Origin: Tiliqua scincoides
Lineage: Eukaryota > Chordata > Lepidosauria > Squamata > Scincidae
Reading direction: 5' to 3'
Length of the DNA: 64,000 nt
Assembly: GCF_035046505.1 (NCBI RefSeq)
Contig: NC_089827.1
Span: forward strand, 62,996,856 to 63,060,855
This document shows positions 55,401 through 58,400 of the stretch, piece by piece. Position 1 is the stretch's first letter; the number at the start of each line of letters is the position of its first letter. A program made the translations under genes and the position numbers. Below the pieces are notes generated by a model. That model saw only the letters and a list, made by a program, of their open reading frames with translations, did no database searches and was not told the DNA's origin.

Positions 55401-58400
55401 GGTCGCTGTGGAACACCACCTTCACAGAGGACAGTCTTAACTTAAATTCAGAAAGAGAAAATAAAGTTAGTATTAAGATGATATTCAATCAATTATTGGC
55501 TCTGAATCAAGAGCCCCAGCGATAACCAGTGACAGGTCTCTCTATAGCACTGCAGATACTCGCCTATAGGTGGAGAAATTTATGCCAATAAACCAAGTGT
55601 AAATCATCTGTCTTATCTACAGGTCACTCAGGGGTCAGAGTCATTCAAGCAGGCAGGAGAGCAAGAGGACAATGCAGAGATAATTAAGGACTATTAGTTT
55701 CCAGGACAACCTGAATATTAGTCTCTGCAAGCTGCAGCTAAAGTTAACCCTTTCACTCCCTCCTCCTGAAAAAATGTAAGCCAAGTCTCAAGGCTTTAAA
55801 TCAAGCAAGCCTTGTTCTCTTTAGCAGGATCACACCCTGCACCATTTTGCAAATATTTTGCACCATTTTGTAAATGTTTGGCAGAGGTCTGGTTTTTAAA
55901 ACACCAGGATGTAATCCTCATTTCCATCTGAAACAACATTTGAGGTTATAATTCAGTGCACCATTACTTAAGAATAACACCCATGGAAAGCAATGGGTCT
56001 ATTTCTAAGTAAATTGGGTTGCAACTATGTGTAGCTGTGCTTGCTCATACTTATTCATTGTTGCTTGTCTCTTTACTGTGAATTGAATTGTACACTCCCA
56101 GTTAAGTGTTATAAGCTGTATGTTATATGGCTTAATACACCAGGCACCTTAAAGAAGGATTTGATTAATGGTTCTATTAATGGTATGTTGTTTACAGTGC
56201 ACTTACTCTGATAGTATTTACAAAAAGGTTGTGAAAACCAGAATTTAAAAAGTTAATAAAAATGTATCATGATCTTTTACTAAATTTTTAATAAATCAGA
56301 GACTGTACAGTTCTTGGGGAACAATTACCAGTAGGTTATTCTTCAAGTGCTAGCCCTGTGGTTTTCAAACTCTTCAGGAGTTTGAAAAGTGCAGAAAGTC
56401 CTTGCGATGTGGGGGGGAGGCAGTGGGGAAGGTAGCAATGCAGTCCTCAGGGTTGCGCTGCTCAGGGAGGCTGCAGGGACTGGGATGCATTCACCAGTCT
56501 CTGTAGCATTGTTCTGGGGGTGCAGGGAGCCCTGCGCTAGTGCCTGCAGCTGGTTTGAAGTGAAAGGAGAGCGATTGCACTCCATTTCCACAAAACCAGA
56601 GTGCGACTGCTCTACTTTCACTTCAAACCAGCTGCTGAGCCCTGCAGGCGATTGCGCAGGGCTCCCTGCACCCCCAGGATGATGCTGCAGGGACTGGTGA
56701 GTACATCCCTGTCCCTGCTGCCCCATTAGCAACGCGATCCTGGGGATTGCATTGCTGCCTTCCCCCCTGCCCCCTGCCCCTTAAGGGGGCAGAGACCAGG
56801 GTCTGCCTGAATACCACTGAGCTAGCATAAGGTAAAATCAGACAAAACTATAGTCAGATATCCCCTTAAGTTTAAACAACCCCCCCTCCAACTTATCCGA
56901 GGGTCATAGAAAATTCCATGATTTTTGGTTCAAACCTGCCCTTGACTTATCTGTGAGTTCTACTTATACTTAAGCGTCTGCAGTGATTCCTCAGTCTAGG
57001 ATACCACCAAAATTGCAAATAGATCTGCAAACAAAATTGTAACACCTTGATCCAGTACCATGCAAGTGGTACTTTAAGCTAGGCACTTTAAAGAAAGTGA
57101 AAATCGCACTCCATCAGCTGTTTGGTGAGAAGAGGGAAGGTACCCGGATAAGAATCCAGTTTTTTTATCCCCTTTCTACACAGAAGATTGACTTTCCACC
57201 TCCTTAAACAGTTATGTACACACAGTACCAGTTGTTAGATCAGGCTGCAGAATCATGCAACAATTCCCCATCCTGTTAAAGATACAAGTATATGTCTATT
57301 TCTATGTTTGAAGGGCATCTAACTAGATCAGGTTGACTGATTCTGTGAACCAGTATAAGTAGTATTAGTACACCTGTGGGTGGTATCATCATGGCTGAAA
57401 TATGGCCCAATGTCTAGAGAGGATAGCAGAAGAGTTGGCTATAAAAACTACAAAGGATTTAAACAGGCACTAGCTTTTGGAAAATTCCTCCACTCCAGGT
57501 CATTCAGCACAATGGCAGGTGCCAATTGAAAAATGAGGTTTCTAGTTTTGAATTTAGCAGTCATCAAATCAGATTTTTAAGATGAAGAAGGTACCAGATA
57601 AGGGAGAACATTTCAAATGGTTATTAAAATTACTCTCATACTTTGAATAACCTAGTATTAAAGTTTCAATGGCTTACCATAATCATTTGAAACTAAGTAG
57701 ATGTTGTGTTCCACGTACAACCGTTTTGCTGAGAACTGGGGCTGCAATCCAATGCACACTTTCTAGGGAGGGGCTACCCAATCCTGAGCTGCCCGGAGCT
57801 GTGGGACCCGGCGGCTCCACAGAGGGCTCCCGCCATATCCAGTGCCTCCCACGCTACCGTGGGAGGCTCCTCGGGAGAAGGCAACGTTTGTCCCCTTCCC
57901 CGAGTAAGGGAAGCAGCCCTGCAATGGGGCTACTCACTTTAGCAGCAACTGTTTGGTCACTGCTAAAGTAAAGGCGCTTGTGTAGGACGAGCAGCCCTGC
58001 CCGAGCACCTTGGATCCTGCAGAGCTCGGCTCCGTGGATCCGCCTCTCCACCCAACACACCTACCCCACGCCCCTGGCAACACCTCCCCCTCCCCGGAAT
58101 GCCTCCCCCATGCTCCCGACCACGCCCCCATCTCCCATTCTGCAGCCCGGCGGTCACGGAGACCGCTGAGCCACAGAACCCAGGCTCCCGCTGCGCGCTG
58201 GCTCAGCGCCAGCCGGAGCTAGGCCAGCTCCGGCAGGAGCCCAGCAGTAAGCCCCGCAAACATGCTGGACTGTGGTCTGCACCGCAGAGGCACAGCGCGG
58301 ACCACAGGATCGGGCTCTAAGTCTCATTGAATACACTGAGTAAACATGCATAGAATTGTTTTGTGGGTCTTGTACAACTTGAATCTCTTAGCAAATATAC